DNA of 64,000 nucleotides from Ustilaginoidea virens. Lineage: Eukaryota; Ascomycota; Sordariomycetes; Hypocreales; Clavicipitaceae. Location: the NCBI RefSeq assembly GCF_000687475.1, contig NC_057320.1, forward strand, positions 620,001 through 684,000. Direction: 5' to 3'. The notes beneath the pieces were generated by a model. That model worked only from the letters and a program-made list of their open reading frames with translations. It made no database searches and had not been told where the DNA came from. How positions within the stretch are numbered: the stretch's first letter is position 1; each line of letters opens with the position of its first letter. The position numbers were made by a program, and so were the translations under genes. Positions 44,233-56,761 of this stretch are shown in pieces.

Positions 44233-47200
44233 CTTTCGCCATGGGCTACGTCGTCTGCCGCGCGGCCGGCCTGTCATGACATGCAGGCAAAGACGGCTTC
44301 CCTCTCACCTCCCATGTCCAGGATCTTGTTTCATGGCTTGGTATCCCAGCCACGACACCAGTCCGTCAACCACAGCTGCGCTTTATTCGCCATTCACCGG
44401 ACGTGGTGTCTCTGGACGAGCCTTGTCCCGATCAGTTATTCATGACCTGTTTCAGCTCACCAGCAGCCAGGCATGCCAAGGCCAATGGGACGAACTCAAC
44501 CAAAAACTCCCCCCCCCAGGACCAGGATGCCACCTGTGATGGATGTTGGCACCGCATTCGATAGTCAGCCAGTCTACCTGGCCGCGGAATGCTTGACTCT
44601 TCGTTTTCGAGGCAAGACTTAGGCGTACGGAGTAGCTGGGCCCGGAGTGCTGGAGCCAGAACGACGCCTCTTGCCCGCCCAGCCATTCTGGCATCAAGCC
44701 GACGCCATCACGTCCCCTATTCGACGCTGGGGAGCCATGAGCATCGTCCGGCGTGCGTCTCCGGATCGTGGGTACGATTTACCTGCAGCGCTGTAACGGA
44801 GGAATGAGCAGAGCATACCCCCAAGCTTCTTTCGGTTTAGCCCGGTTATGTGTTGCGCACAAAACGCGGTCAACATGCTTCCCCCCGCCCACGGGGATGA
44901 AGACGTTCCATCGCGCCCATTCGTGTGCATTGCATCGTAAATATGACGCAAGCCTTGGCCCAAATTATCTACAGGCGAGGCGATACATGCCTAGGACCAC
45001 GCGACCGATGCCTTTGAAAAGCAGATGCGTAATTCATGGGCCAAGTTGAAGCATCAGACTCGACCATGTCCCACGCATATGCCGAGTTTTTTCGGTGAGA
45101 ACCACGACCGTGGTGGTATGTACTATGGCACTATGCAGGCCGCTACAGCCCACCACCGCCAGTGGGGACGGCGACCAGACTTGACGTACAGTATGACATT
45201 GGCGTCAACTAGCTTCGCAACCGCGGCTGTTTGCGACGCTGCGACGCTGCGACGCTTCGACTCTCTCTGTGTCACTTTACTCGCTTCGTCCCCTGCCTGT
45301 TTCGACTGCCTTCTGGACCCTCTGGGGTGCCCGTCTCGCCGTGCCGTGGCTCCACCTTCCTTGCAGGTCTGACTCCTGAGCTCGGAGAGGCCCACTTGCC
45401 GTTTAAAGTCTGGCCCAGATGTCCCAGAGCTTCGGATTCGCATTCGCATGCGTGCTTTGTGATGATCCGTGTGCGGCGGAGTTGCGGAGTTGCGGACCGG
45501 GCAAATTCTCTGCAAACTGTCCACCGTGGATATACCAGGTCGGCCCTCGAAAAGGTAAATGTCTGGTGCCGGTGTAACGGAGTAGCCCTGCCGGAGAAGA
45601 ACGAGGTGGCGCTTTCGACGCGTGTTCTGTAGCGTAGGGCTGCTGCTCAGGACCCCTGCGAATAAGCGCCGAGCTGTTCCTTCTTCGCGGGCCACTGCCC
45701 GCTGGAGCCTGCTTGGACCCTTGGCAAGAATGCTCTGCGCCGTGCCGTATCGTGTTGAAAATCACTCGCCGAGATGGGTTGCATCCGCTGACTCAGATGG
45801 TGACGACTGATGAGCACTCGGCCGACACTACCCCCAGGTCTTGATCGTCACGGATCGTCTCCCACCGTCACGGCAGCACTGTACGTACTCCGGTAGTCGC
45901 AAGTCCCAGCCGTGCTCGTAGTCCGTACTCCATGTAGCACAGTATGTGCGTACGGCGCGGCCCCTGGCCTGGCGTTTCAGTGGCGGGCGGCCCAGCGATG
46001 CTGGCGTGCATTCGTCCTCGCTTCTCAGTGGCGCGGCATTTGCTGGTCCCCGCTTGCCCCGGTCCTTGGCCATTTCCAAACAGGGCCGCCGTCCTTTTAC
46101 CAGTCTGGTGCAGCAGGTTTTTTTTGCCTTGCCCTGGTGTCTGCCGTGGTGAGGTAGGGATGCGCCCATCACTAGTTTCAGCAACTATTTGGGAGGCAAC
46201 TTGGGGTATCCAGGTCTCCATGCACTCATCAAAGCCAGGATGGACTTGCCATCATCGCCATGCTAGCATTTTTCTTTGCCTGCCGCCGCCAGGGATATAC
46301 GCAGGAATGCAAAAGACGGGTTAGTCTATCAAAAGGATATCCAATAAAAACAGCGTGGACCATTTGCACCTACCTGTCACTAACGACCGGCCGCTGCTAG
46401 ACTTGACAAAGGCTCGGGACAAAGGCTTGGCGAGTTCCGTGCAAGCATCGTATCGCCGAGGAGCCTGCAGCGAGTTCCGTTGGCTTCCCTCGTGTTGCTA
46501 CCAAGCCGAGAAGAGCAGATTGCACTAACTGCTGTCTAGGCCCGGCATCTGCCACATGTCGGCCCATACGTCACGTCACTTCTTCCAACGCCCGCCTCCG
46601 TCGCGTGTCGTTGCAAGTAGCAACTTGCTACGTAGCGAAACCCCGAGACTAACCAACGAAAGTGAATGTTGATTTTGCCTTCCGTCAACGACAAATCAGT
46701 ATGGAGTCTGGAGTCTTGGACTCTGTAGTATACCGGCAAGGATGACATGCCATTGGCACGGGGCGGGAGAATTTCGAAACCGTCTCGGATGTAACGGAGG
46801 CTTAGTCAGGAAGAAGAATGCCCGCAGTGGCCAAATGCCGAGACATGGAGCAGACGCAGCAGAGCAGTTTGGGGGATGGGGGCCACCGGACTGGGGGGGG
46901 GGGGAAGTGTCTCGTGTCTGATCCTGAATCACAAGATTCCCGCTGTGCTGTGATGTGTGATGGCTGCCACGTGGTTGGTTGGTGCGTATCAGGATCGAAG
47001 GACTTCGAGACACGGTTTGCCGCTCTTAATGATGGCTGGAAATGCCGCTTCAAAACGGGTTGCGCTACAAATGTGAACATGTAACCCCAACGCTCGGCTC
47101 TTGGCACAATCTGGATGCCAATCCGTCGTCGACGGTGCAGCCCAACTTGTCGACAGGGCTGGGGTGCACCCCCGGGTATTGGTAACAGCTTACTAAAAAC

Positions 47201-47780
47201 CATCGCCCAGCTGGGTTAGCACTTATCCACTCCAATGTAGATGCCCCTTTCGGTTGTCGGGACTGGCTGGGTGATGTTGCCTTTTTGGGCCCCTGCGCCC
47301 TCAATTTGAAGAAAAGTCTAGATTGTCGTCTGGCGGCGATCCGTGACAAGGCTGCGCTTTAGCCCATACCAAGCTTGTTTGTTTCCGTCACACATCAGAA
47401 AACCTGACTGCTGCAATCCGTAATCCGTACTGCGAAGCACCTATCGAACCGAGGAAGCGTTTTGGCACATGGTTTTGTCCAGGAGTCGCCAACTGCAGCA
47501 TCCAAACAGCTTGCATGATGCGCTGAACAGACAGCCATTCTCGATAAAGTGATTAATAGCACTATCCAAGGCAATGGCCCGTACATGGTACATACCGTGG
47601 CCCTTGTACCCAGTTATATGTAGATGTGAAGCTAAAGCACGGCCCAACCGTTCGTCGCGTGATTGGACGGGCGTGTTTGATACACGAACCAAAAGAGGAT
47701 CAATCAGTCTGGTTGGTAAAATATTTCTTCTAGCCCGTTCAACGTTGTGTCTCGGAGCTCAAACATGCTCTATTGTCTCA
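42346..47780. other. Gene-poor interval, central part
   Basis: No gene recognised. It contains C13 (43091-43103), a (CCG)8-like run (43978-44000), T31 (44202-44232), TACTCCGTA at 43784-43792 and 43818-43826, TACGGAGTA at 44626-44634, and G12 (46893-46904). Base composition is balanced, without the AT-rich signature of RIP-mutated transposons. Confidence 0.45.
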
Positions 47781-47819
47781 GACGTAACCGGCATAGGCAC
47801 TTTGGCATTTCCAGCTATC

Positions 47820-48720
47820 GATCAATGGGCCTAGCTCGTTTGGTCAGTAAATTGTAATCCTGGCTTATTTCCGCAGCGTCTTGAATTGCATGGATCGCAT
47901 CTCCACTGAATCCAGTCGCGTCGGACTTTGGACTCGCACTCCCACACTTGATATATTTGTAATCTATTACGTAACTTCCAAAAGGCATATCAAGATGGAT
48001 ACTAATTTCACCCACTCGGTTTCTGGGCCGCCGGAAAAAAAGAGGACCAGAAAAAAGAAAGCTAAAACAACAGAGTCAATCAGCAGGTGAGTCGCGAGAG
48101 AGATTGGGGGGGCGAAGCGAGGAAGAGGTAAACAGCAGCTCTGGAACGGCTTATTGCAGACGACTCACTTGATGATATGTCGCAACTTACAAGTCTTTTC
48201 GATAGACAAGGACTTGGCCGATAATTGGATGCTGCTTTCGAAGACAAATGACGCCAGAATCCTCAGACAATAGGAGCTCCTTTCCTCCAATCTTTGTTCT
48301 CGATCTCTGATCTAGGCCCCACAGAGGGGTGTCGTCCATAATCCATGTCTCCATGACTCCCTGGTAGCTTTAGGTATGAGTTTACGCGTCGGCCAACGAC
48401 CCCCCTTGTCTGTCAACTCCAGCACACCCATAACATGGGGTACTTGCCTGCCAACTGACTTGTTGATAACGCGCCGACTCGGTATGTAGTCCTTGCCCAG
48501 ACATACGTCGAGGCTACCGGAGCTATACCGACAATGGGTGCGGCGAGGAGCAAGAACAGGTATTCTTCGTGTCTGGTCTATGGCGGAGGCTAGGCCTGAT
48601 TGCTTTGACACATTAGAGAACAAAGTTGCGCGCGATCAAGTACATGCAACGTACCCATTCCGTTGACAATGAAGGAGCTATCCTTGACAAGCCCGATGCT
48701 CGTGACAAGGATGACTGATG
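47820..48720 (-). pseudogene. Possible degenerate or unrecognised split gene (low confidence)
   Basis: On the minus strand several coding-like pieces abut splice-like signals. A 54-codon frame starting near 48354 (METWIMDDTPLWGLDQRS...) ends at a perfect gtaagt donor (48192). About 120 nt on, a tgattgac...ttttag branch/acceptor (to 48067) opens, in phase, an exon continuing to a TAG at 47818 with GSYVIDYKYIKCGSASPKSD. Farther upstream, VILVTSIGLVKDSSFIVNGM ends at a gtacgt donor (~48654), and a 104-codon frame (48623-48312) carries GKDYIPSRRVINKSVGRQ. These pieces do not assemble into one uninterrupted frame and match no family I know. A chance arrangement is quite possible. Confidence 0.22.
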
Positions 48721-51700
48721 CTTGTCTTTTCCCAGCACTCCACCGTGTTGTCTCGAGATTTTTTTATTCTTTCTTCTTATTCTTTCTTCCTTTCTTTCTT
48801 TCTTTTTTTTTTTTTTTGACACGACCGAGCTGCATCGCTCATCAGCCATGTGACAAGGCGTTTCTTTTCAGAGGCACGCAGAGATGCCAAAGACGAACGC
48901 CGCTAGAAGGCGGGAGCATGTAATAGGCGCGGTTGAGGCGGGATACGCTACTGCAGGCACGACAAGCGTCCTAGCAAGGATCCGATCGCTTGAAAGAAGT
49001 GATGTTTGCAGCCAAGGCCAGGGATCTAGGGAGGAATTGTCCCGCTCCCAACTTGGCGCGGCTGGCCAATCATACGTCTTGGCCAATCGCATTTGCCGCT
49101 CCAGACCCACGCCCGCAGCAAGTGAGGCTCTGAGAGTCTTGAAACCACCCCGCGGGAATGAGGGAATCTGGGGGTCGTGGAACAACGTCTCGATTTCCGT
49201 TGAACCGATGCTCATTGAGGTAAGTTGCGCGAGAAAGCTGCCTTTAGGCGCCCTGGTGCTGATGCTTTCATCCTCGGGAAGGAAGGGGTGTTGCGGCCAA
49301 GAAAACCTCGCACAACGGAGACGGCAGCACCACGTGGAAATGTCTCCCGATCTTTGAGCAACGAGACCATCCACCACCCGTGATGCGATGCCTTGGCAGG
49401 GAAGGCGAGATTAGGCCAACGCTGAAACACTCTTGCGCGCTCTAGTACCAATTACACGCCCACTCTTGGGGTATCTTCAAGCTGGCATCTTGCTGTTTAA
49501 AAATATACGACTCCACCGAGGCTTATCAGAGCTCCCTAACGTACAACTTGTCGACAAGCGACAAGACCTTGTCGCCCCGCAGCCTAGCTGTCACATTTAC
49601 CTAATAAAGGACAATCCTAGCCCTGCTTCTGATGCCGGACGAGCTACTAGTTCAACGCCTGCTCTCGCCTGGATTACCCTCTTTGCCGTCAACCCGACCC
49701 GCTAACTCCGGGATCCAGTGCAGCTTGAGCGGACGTATGGTGCAGCCTCCTCGGAGACATGGGCCTTGTCGTGGTGAACGGGCTTTGCCGCCCGTTCGGG
49801 GAACTCTATACTGCAAGGCCTGGAGGCCCACAAAGGGCGTGATGGTCCCAAGGTGTCTATACGGCTCGTTGCTACTGGGGTAGTCTGGACGAGCCTTGGG
49901 AATTGCATCTCCGTGTCGACTGTGACGGGGATGCGGCCTTCACGGGCTAGCTCGCAGAGAGGATACCAAAGACAACAAGGGCCGCAACATCAAACCCTCG
50001 TCCGCCATGATAAGCCCAAGACGGGCCACGCCTGGGGCCAACTGCCTTTGCTGTGGGATCCGTACATAGGACTGACTATAGTACCTGTAGGGACCCCTAA
50101 CCGCTCCGGATTCCCGCACAGATGGAAATGGCCCCACAAGAGGTCAGGAGGGATCAGGAGCCCCATTCTTACGATGACGGATCGCGCCAAATGGAGTCCA
50201 CCTGGAGTCCACCTGAAGAACAAGAGAAGAGCAAGAGCAAGCAGCTCACCATTCCGTCTTTCCTTGGGAAGAACTTGGAAGAAAGGCAACGGCATGCCCG
50301 GACACGGACACGGACAAACTAACTGCCCAAGTGGGCCTTGTCACGTCGGGAACACGACGCCCATCCAACGAGACGTAGCCCTTCCCCAGGGCCCGCCGTT
50401 ATTACAGTTTACGACGCAGGATTTCAGCGGAATCCACTGCAGGCAAAAGCATCAGCTGGGCAGAGTCTTCCCGAGGACAAATCAGGCATGGCCGGCGCGA
50501 GTCAGAGCAGCAACGGCTGCCGTGATCCCTTCCCCGGCGCTCACGCAGCGCAGCCTTCCATATCAAAACGTGATACACATCACTGCCGCCGCATGCCCTT
50601 TCCCAGCATTGTCTCTGCGACTTGCTTGCGCATGCATCTCTGTCGACAGCAATATGCCGTGTTTCAGTCCCGCCGCGCCTTTTGCCGGGACTGGCTCGAC
50701 GAAGAACCAGGGACAGATGGCAGTGACACGACTGTTTTCGCACATGCTCTCCGAGGCTTTGCCCCCCGTCGCACTTGAAGAGCCCCGAAGAGCCCCCCCC
50801 CCTGGCGGCTGAACGCTTTTGGCGGCTGGAACCGCTGCTCTCTAGCTGCAGGAGCGCCAAGTGACTCGACGCCAAATCCGATATGCGGCCCCGGCTGGCG
50901 GCCCAGTCGGAACATCAGGGCGGGCCTTCAACCCCATCCACAGGAACAAGGGCTGGGGGGGGGGGGGGGGGCATCGTGGACCAGGAACCCTTACCGTGCG
51001 CGATGGATGGAACTCAATTGAGGCTGAGTCTGGGGCACCAGGGAAATCTCGTACAGACACAGAGTTTTTTTTTTTTTTTTTTTGGCCCCCCCGGCAACTG
51101 CTTCGCCCCCTCACATGACGTGTGCATATCATATCATTCGCACGAGTGTCAGGACTCGGACTTCGGGGAGACAGGAACAAGGTTGCATGTAGCAGCAGGC
51201 GGGTTGCTGCTTCCGCCCCGGCTTGAGACGGACAGTTTGCACATGTTGCCCGCCGACCGAGCTGCCTCCCGCGTTGCGACTGTGTGGCGTCCCTCGAGCT
51301 GCCGTTGCCCCCGTGTCTTCCTTTTGTCCCGGCCGCTTTGGCGGCAATGCCGTGTGTACGGAGTAGTGGCGTGTTGTTGCGAGTGCTTTGCTTCTTCTTC
51401 CTTCCTTGGTCGCCTTGGGCCCCCTTGGCGCCGAGCACATGCACACATGATTCACCAAGCAAAGGACACTTTGACGCGACCGCCGGGTGAGGCATATCAA
51501 GCCGCTGCTGGGGGGGGGGGGGGGGGGGGGGTAAGGGTGTCTGTTATTCGCCTACAGTATTATTCCTCACGCCTTCCGCTCTATGCCGACACGCAACGCA
51601 ACGTGGCAAAAGAGTCCACCACAGCCCTCTCGCTCAAACCCTCGACGGTGCTCTGTGACGACCTGTCCGTGAGTGACACGGCCACGCCTCCACGATGCCA

Positions 51701-53014
51701 CGCCTGCCCGCTTTGCTCACGGCCTCCAAGAGCTTCTTCGCCCGCCCGCCCGCGCAGCCAGGCCCGGCCCTTTGGCCCGCCGACCTTGCGACCTCGCGCC
51801 TCCGCAACCCGTCGCGCCAACCCGTCGCGCCAGCCCGTCACGCCGTGAACGGGCCGGGCCAACGTACGACCCTCCCTTCTGTGCGACGCGGCGTACGGGT
51901 CTGGTCGGCCGCGAGCCCGGAAGCTAGGTGTGGCGCGCCTTTTCCTGTCCTTTGCTGTCCTTTCTCGCCTCGTCCCTTCTCGTCTCGTGTTTTCTTTTCT
52001 TTTCTTTTTTTACTTTTGCCGCGCAAGCTTTTCCGCTCTTGCTTGCTTCCTTTTTCCCTAGTTTTCTTTCTTCGCCCCCCTCTCCCCCCCTTTTGGAGGC
52101 GCGACGGGACTCTTTCCGCACCAGCCTCCCCCCCCCCTCCCCGACAGCCGGCCCCGGGGTAAAAAGGGGCCCCCAAAAAAAGCAAAAAAAAAAAAGCAAA
52201 AAAAAAAAACACGCGGCCCCTCCGGGCGCGCGCACCCCGCCGTCGGCGGCAATGCCACCAAGCGCCTGCCTCATGGAAGAGGAAATAGTCCCGCGCCGGG
52301 GTGCTGGCAGTGGTGCCGGAGGGCTGAGCGTCGAGTGGGGGGTGTCGTAGGGGGCGGTTTGGGGGCCCCTTTGTCGCCGTCGCGTCGTGATTTCATGGAC
52401 CCGCGCGACGGGTAGCGTAGCTTGGTGACGGCAGGGAGTGTCACCAGAGGCCAAAAAAGGGGGCAAAAAAAAAAAGGGGGACGTGCTGCGACGCTGACGT
52501 GCCGAGGAATGTCGTCGTCGTCGTCGTCGTCGTCGTCCCCTTGCCGCATGATCCCTTGGAAAGCCAGCCCCTCGAGGATAATGATAGTTTGCAGAATTAT
52601 ACTGTCGAGACTACACGGTAGCGCGATTTTGTACAGGGTGAACCTAAGCACACAAACACACGCCAGCTTGGCCCGGTGGAAGCATTGCCAGGAAAAAAAA
52701 AAAAAAAGAGAGACACGGCGCAGAGCGCATTGCAATAGCCAGCCCATCGTGCGTGACCCATATTGCCTGCCCACACGTCAATTGATGCTGCTTCCATCAT
52801 GCATGCCGTGTTCCGCATCCATCGAACCGGATCGGTTGAGCAAAATCTCGTCATCCTCAACCAATCGTGTAAAAAAAAAAAAAAAAAGGAAGCACCCTCC
52901 AAGACTCTGCAAAACTCTTCAGCTGTGCGACGCGGGACGTGCCGCTTTGGGAAAAAAAAAAAAAAGACTCATTCAACGCTTCGACATGGAAACCCCGCCC
53001 TCTGCTTCTGCAGG
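48721..53014. other. Gene-poor interval, distal part, and 3' flank of GDE1
   Basis: No gene recognised. G17 (50955-50971), T19 (51065-51083), G21 (51511-51531), TACGGAGTA (51357-51365), a (GTC)n microsatellite (52509-52537) and several A-runs (52691, 52869, 52950). Frames of 319-321 codons at 49853-50812 and 50883-51848 run through these runs and lack protein-like features. Confidence 0.45.
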
Positions 53015-56000
53015 TCAACCCCGTAACTGGAGCGCGCTTGATTCGCCGCTGGTCAGACCCTTTCGAATCGCCAGCACGCTGTCAACAATGACGGCGTCGA
53101 TGCCTTCCTTTACTTGGCGCTGCGACGCACGAGGGAAACCCCGCGTTAGCCACCTCCACGATACGAGCAAGCCTCGCTCATCCGTGCTCTTATCCTTTCA
53201 GGGCGGGCAGACGTACCTGGACCATGATGGGGTCGTTGTTCAGCACCCCGTAGCTGACGCACACCAGTCCGTTTTCCTTGACCACCTTGACCAGTCGGGG
53301 GCTGTTGATCAGAGGCTCCGCGGCCGACACGATGCCGAGCAGGTTCCACCGGCTGGCGAACCGGATGGCCTCTTGTAATGACGATGCGCGTATGTCCCCC
53401 ACGGGGCTGCATCCCGCGTCCGTCAGGAACAGGATCGGTATGGACGGCTGCTTGAAGCTCAGGCACAGGCATATGTCCGGGTTGAACGAGCTGAAGATGA
53501 TGTGGCGGCTGCCGGCCAGGTCGTACACCTTTGCCAGGACCGTGTCGCAAAACGAGTTTAGCTCCACGGCATACGTGTCCATCTCGTGCTCCTCGCTCTC
53601 GTGAAGCATGGGGTACTTGAGCTCCATGTTGAACCCAATCTCCTCGGGCAGTTTGCGGAACAGGTCCTCGAGCGTGGCAAACGGGGCCTGGATAAAGTTG
53701 CCGCGGGAATTGGCCTTGTATCCCTTCTCCTTGAAATCTCTCGTGTGCTTCATCCGCTCCTCCATCTCGGCGTGGCCGGATCCCGCGTAGCCCATCGACA
53801 GAGATCGCTTGGGCGGCGCAAAGCTGCTGCTGCTGCGCGGCCGGTTGGCCAGTTCGACGAGCCCGTCTCTGGCCTGCCCGTTCCCGTTGGACCGCTCCCT
53901 GCCCTTGTCGGGGTTGATGTGGAGGAATTGCTCCAACGTCAGCGTGTGCACCGGCGCGTCAATGCCCGTCTCGCTGACCAGGAAGTCGTGGTAAATCACG
54001 GGCACGTGGTCCTTGGTTAGTTGCACGTCAAACTCGACGTACTGCGCCCCGAGGTTGGCCGCGGCGATAAAGGACGGTAGCGTGTTTTCGCCCAGCTGCA
54101 GCGACTTGTTGGATGTGAGGTTCTTTCCCAACCCTCGATGGCCGATGAGCATGGTGGAGGACATCTTTCTCCAGTACGTCTGCCGCGACGTAATCTCCAT
54201 GTTGGCGTGGTAAAACGGCGTGATGACGAGAAAGTTAAAGTTGACGGTTCCAATCACCTCGAGGTTGCTCGACATGATGGGTACGCAGACGTCCCCTTGC
54301 AGGTTCATCCGCCGTGAACCAATCGTCGGCTTGACGGTCGAGAGCAGCGCGACGGCGCGCCCAATCTTGTTCTTCTCGCTCCCAGAGTAGGTGGGGATTA
54401 TGTCAAACATGAGCTTGACTTTGGTGGCGTCCGTGGTCTTGAACAGTATGGGTTCCGTGGAGATGCCGTCGTGGACGGGAAGATCAATGGTTGTTGGGTC
54501 GCCGACGGCTCCTGCTGCACTCACCACCACCGAGAGAGCCGTGTCGAGCTGCGTGCTGTGCGCCTCGGTCAGAGGCACGCTGTCAAGGTGCACGGCTTCC
54601 GTCGACTTGCGAATGTCCATGGTCCCCAGGCTGACCAGCACCAAGCTCTCGTTGGTGAGGTAGCGGTGACCAAACGTCTTGACGGGTTCGGCAGGGCGGC
54701 AAGGGTTGCCGTTTGCCACGTTGGAGCGTCTTCCGTCGATGGACGAGTTCTCTGGCGGGTTGGGCTGCTGCGTGAGACCCCGTGCGATCCGTGCCGCCGC
54801 CTCCTCTTCGTCGGTGTGGGAAGCAAGGAACCGCGCGATATCCATGTGACCACGCAGAGTCGCGTGCTCCTTTGCAGTCCAGCCCGATGCATCTGGTTTG
54901 GAGACATCTGCTCCGGCCTCGACGAGGAGCCGTACGACGGAAAGGGATCCGTCGACTGCCGCCACGTGAAGAGGAGTCCAAGAGTAAGAGTTCTCCGCAA
55001 TCTCAATGTCGGCCTTTTGGGAATCGCTGCCGCCGAGAATAATGCGCGCGCACCCTTCGTGGCCGAACGTGGCGGCAATGTGGAGCGCCGTCTCACCCGT
55101 CTTGTCCGTCCAGTTGATGTCGACACCGGCACCAACAAGCATTTCCACGATCGGTTCATAGTTTGACTTGGTCGCCAGCGCAAGGGAAGCGCCCGACTTG
55201 GGGATCGTTTTCCGAATCTGAACCTTGGCTTCGCTGCTTCCCTGCCAGTTTTCGCCCTGCAGCAGAGCCTGCGTGGTGAGGGGATGGCCTCCCATCACGC
55301 TGAGGTGAAGCGGCGCATAGCCATCCTTGTCGTGCCATTCCGGTGCGTCGATACCGTCCTTGGCATCAAACTGGCCCCAGTCCTGCATGTACTTCATGAT
55401 GATCTGACAGACAACGACGAAACCGAACTGCGCGGCGTAATGCAAGGGCATGCGCCCAAACGAGTCACGGCCCTGGAGGGCGGTTCGTTGGCTTTCCGAG
55501 AGCTGCTCCAGCAGATAGATGAGGAGCTGCACCGCCTCGTCATCCTTGCCCAGCAGATTGTCTTCCTTGGTGTTGATGGCTTTGGGATGCACGGTAGACG
55601 ACACAGCAGGCTGAAGGTGCCGGTTGGTGAATTGCGTCCCGGCTGGTACCGGGTAGACGTGGGCATCGTCGTCGGGCGACGCGGACTTGGTTCGGCCAAT
55701 GTGAATAACCAGCCGGTGTATGCAGCTGCGACCATTGATGTCGTCGGGCTCGTCCAGGTCCTTGATCTGGGAGAGAAGAAAGGCAATGCAGGTCCTTGAG
55801 CGGGCCGATATGGATCGCTGCAGCAAGTTAAGAAGCATGGCTTGCGAGCAAGTCTCGGAACCAACGTTGGCGTCTGTGAGTCCCCATTTCAACGAAGAGA
55901 TGTCGTCGTTCCTAACCGCTTGGTCCATGATGTCGAGTTGAGCTTGGGGTAGAATGAGCATCGCCTTGGCTGAAGCGCGACCCAGGGACCGAGTAGAGCG

Positions 56001-56761
56001 ATCCGACATGGAATCGTCAACCTGCTGAGCGTCGCTCAAAACGGAAAGCCAACGATTGATTTCGGACAATAGCCTAGTGATGCTGCCGTCCTTTGCGAAC
56101 TGCTTGGGGTCGACCTTGGTGGACATGTATCTATGCTGATAGGATATTTGCGGAACCTTTTTGTCGAGCTTCTTGGTAATCTTGACAAACCCTCTGCGGT
56201 TGATCTCGCCAAACCACTGCAGATTTCTCAGCTGCGCTCGCAACTCCAGCAAGGCCCCCATAACCTCCTCGACCTCATCCTGGTCGAGAGTGGCCACGAC
56301 GTCAGGCACACGGCCATAGCGATTGTGAAGGTTATTCAGCCGCCGACATGCCTCGGTAAACTTTTTGTTGTAAAAGGAATCGACGTCTTCCAGATTTCGG
56401 TCGAGAGCGAAGAAGAGTTCTGCAAGCCCGTGAGTTAGAGGACCCGGGGGATCTAGGACCCCGAATGCGTTCTTGTCGTTTGCGGATGGTGCGGTTTGCG
56501 GCAAAGGAGCCCACCTGCTGGATCTACTATTTCCCCGTTTTTCGCTTTCTCGGCCAGGGCTTTGACGAGTTTCTTGAGCCCCTTGTAGTTGATATACGAA
56601 GCCGCCCACTCCGGAACCTGGTTCCGCGGCAGGCTTTACACGGCGGAGTAGAAACGTCTCCCGGCTCAGTGACTGTACTCCTCCAGACTCGGGTTGCAGG
56701 CATGAAGAAGGGGATTAAGAAGGGCATTCCAGAGGAAAACTCACTTCCGTCCAAACTTCAT
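53015..56761 (-). CDS. GDE1: SPX-ankyrin-GDPD glycerophosphodiester phosphodiesterase (Gde1 type)
   Basis: Four exons: 56761-56745 (17 nt), 56633-56515, 56419-53217, 53119-53015 (1147 aa); introns 111, 95 and 97 nt. Exons 1-3 rebuild the SPX N-terminus MKFGRNLPRNQVPEWAASYI then NYKGLKKLVKAL and ELFFALDRNLEDVDSFYNKK. Several ankyrin repeats occupy about 330-570 (DSFGRMPLHYAAQFG, GYAPLHLSVMGGHPLTTQAL, GETALHIAATFGHEGCARII, YSWTPLHVAAVDGSLSVVRL). The GDPD domain spans about 780-1130: IGHRGLGKN, GENTLPSFIAAANLGAQYVE, FDVQLTKDHVPVIYHDF, and the C-terminal RQVKEGIDAVIVDSVLAIRK. The catalytic His/Arg, Glu and Asp-His are intact, favouring the enzyme Gde1, which hydrolyses glycerophosphocholine, over the CDK inhibitor Pho81/NUC-2. 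The SPX domain implies sensing of inositol pyrophosphates, i.e. phosphate status. Confidence 0.93.

Noticed and set aside
42346..47780. RIP-degenerated transposon
   Set aside because: Sequence is not AT/TpA-rich and I see no transposase or reverse-transcriptase motifs or long terminal repeats.
49853..51848. Two adjacent frames of 319 and 321 codons
   Set aside because: Run through G17, T19 and G21 homopolymers; no domain or codon pattern.
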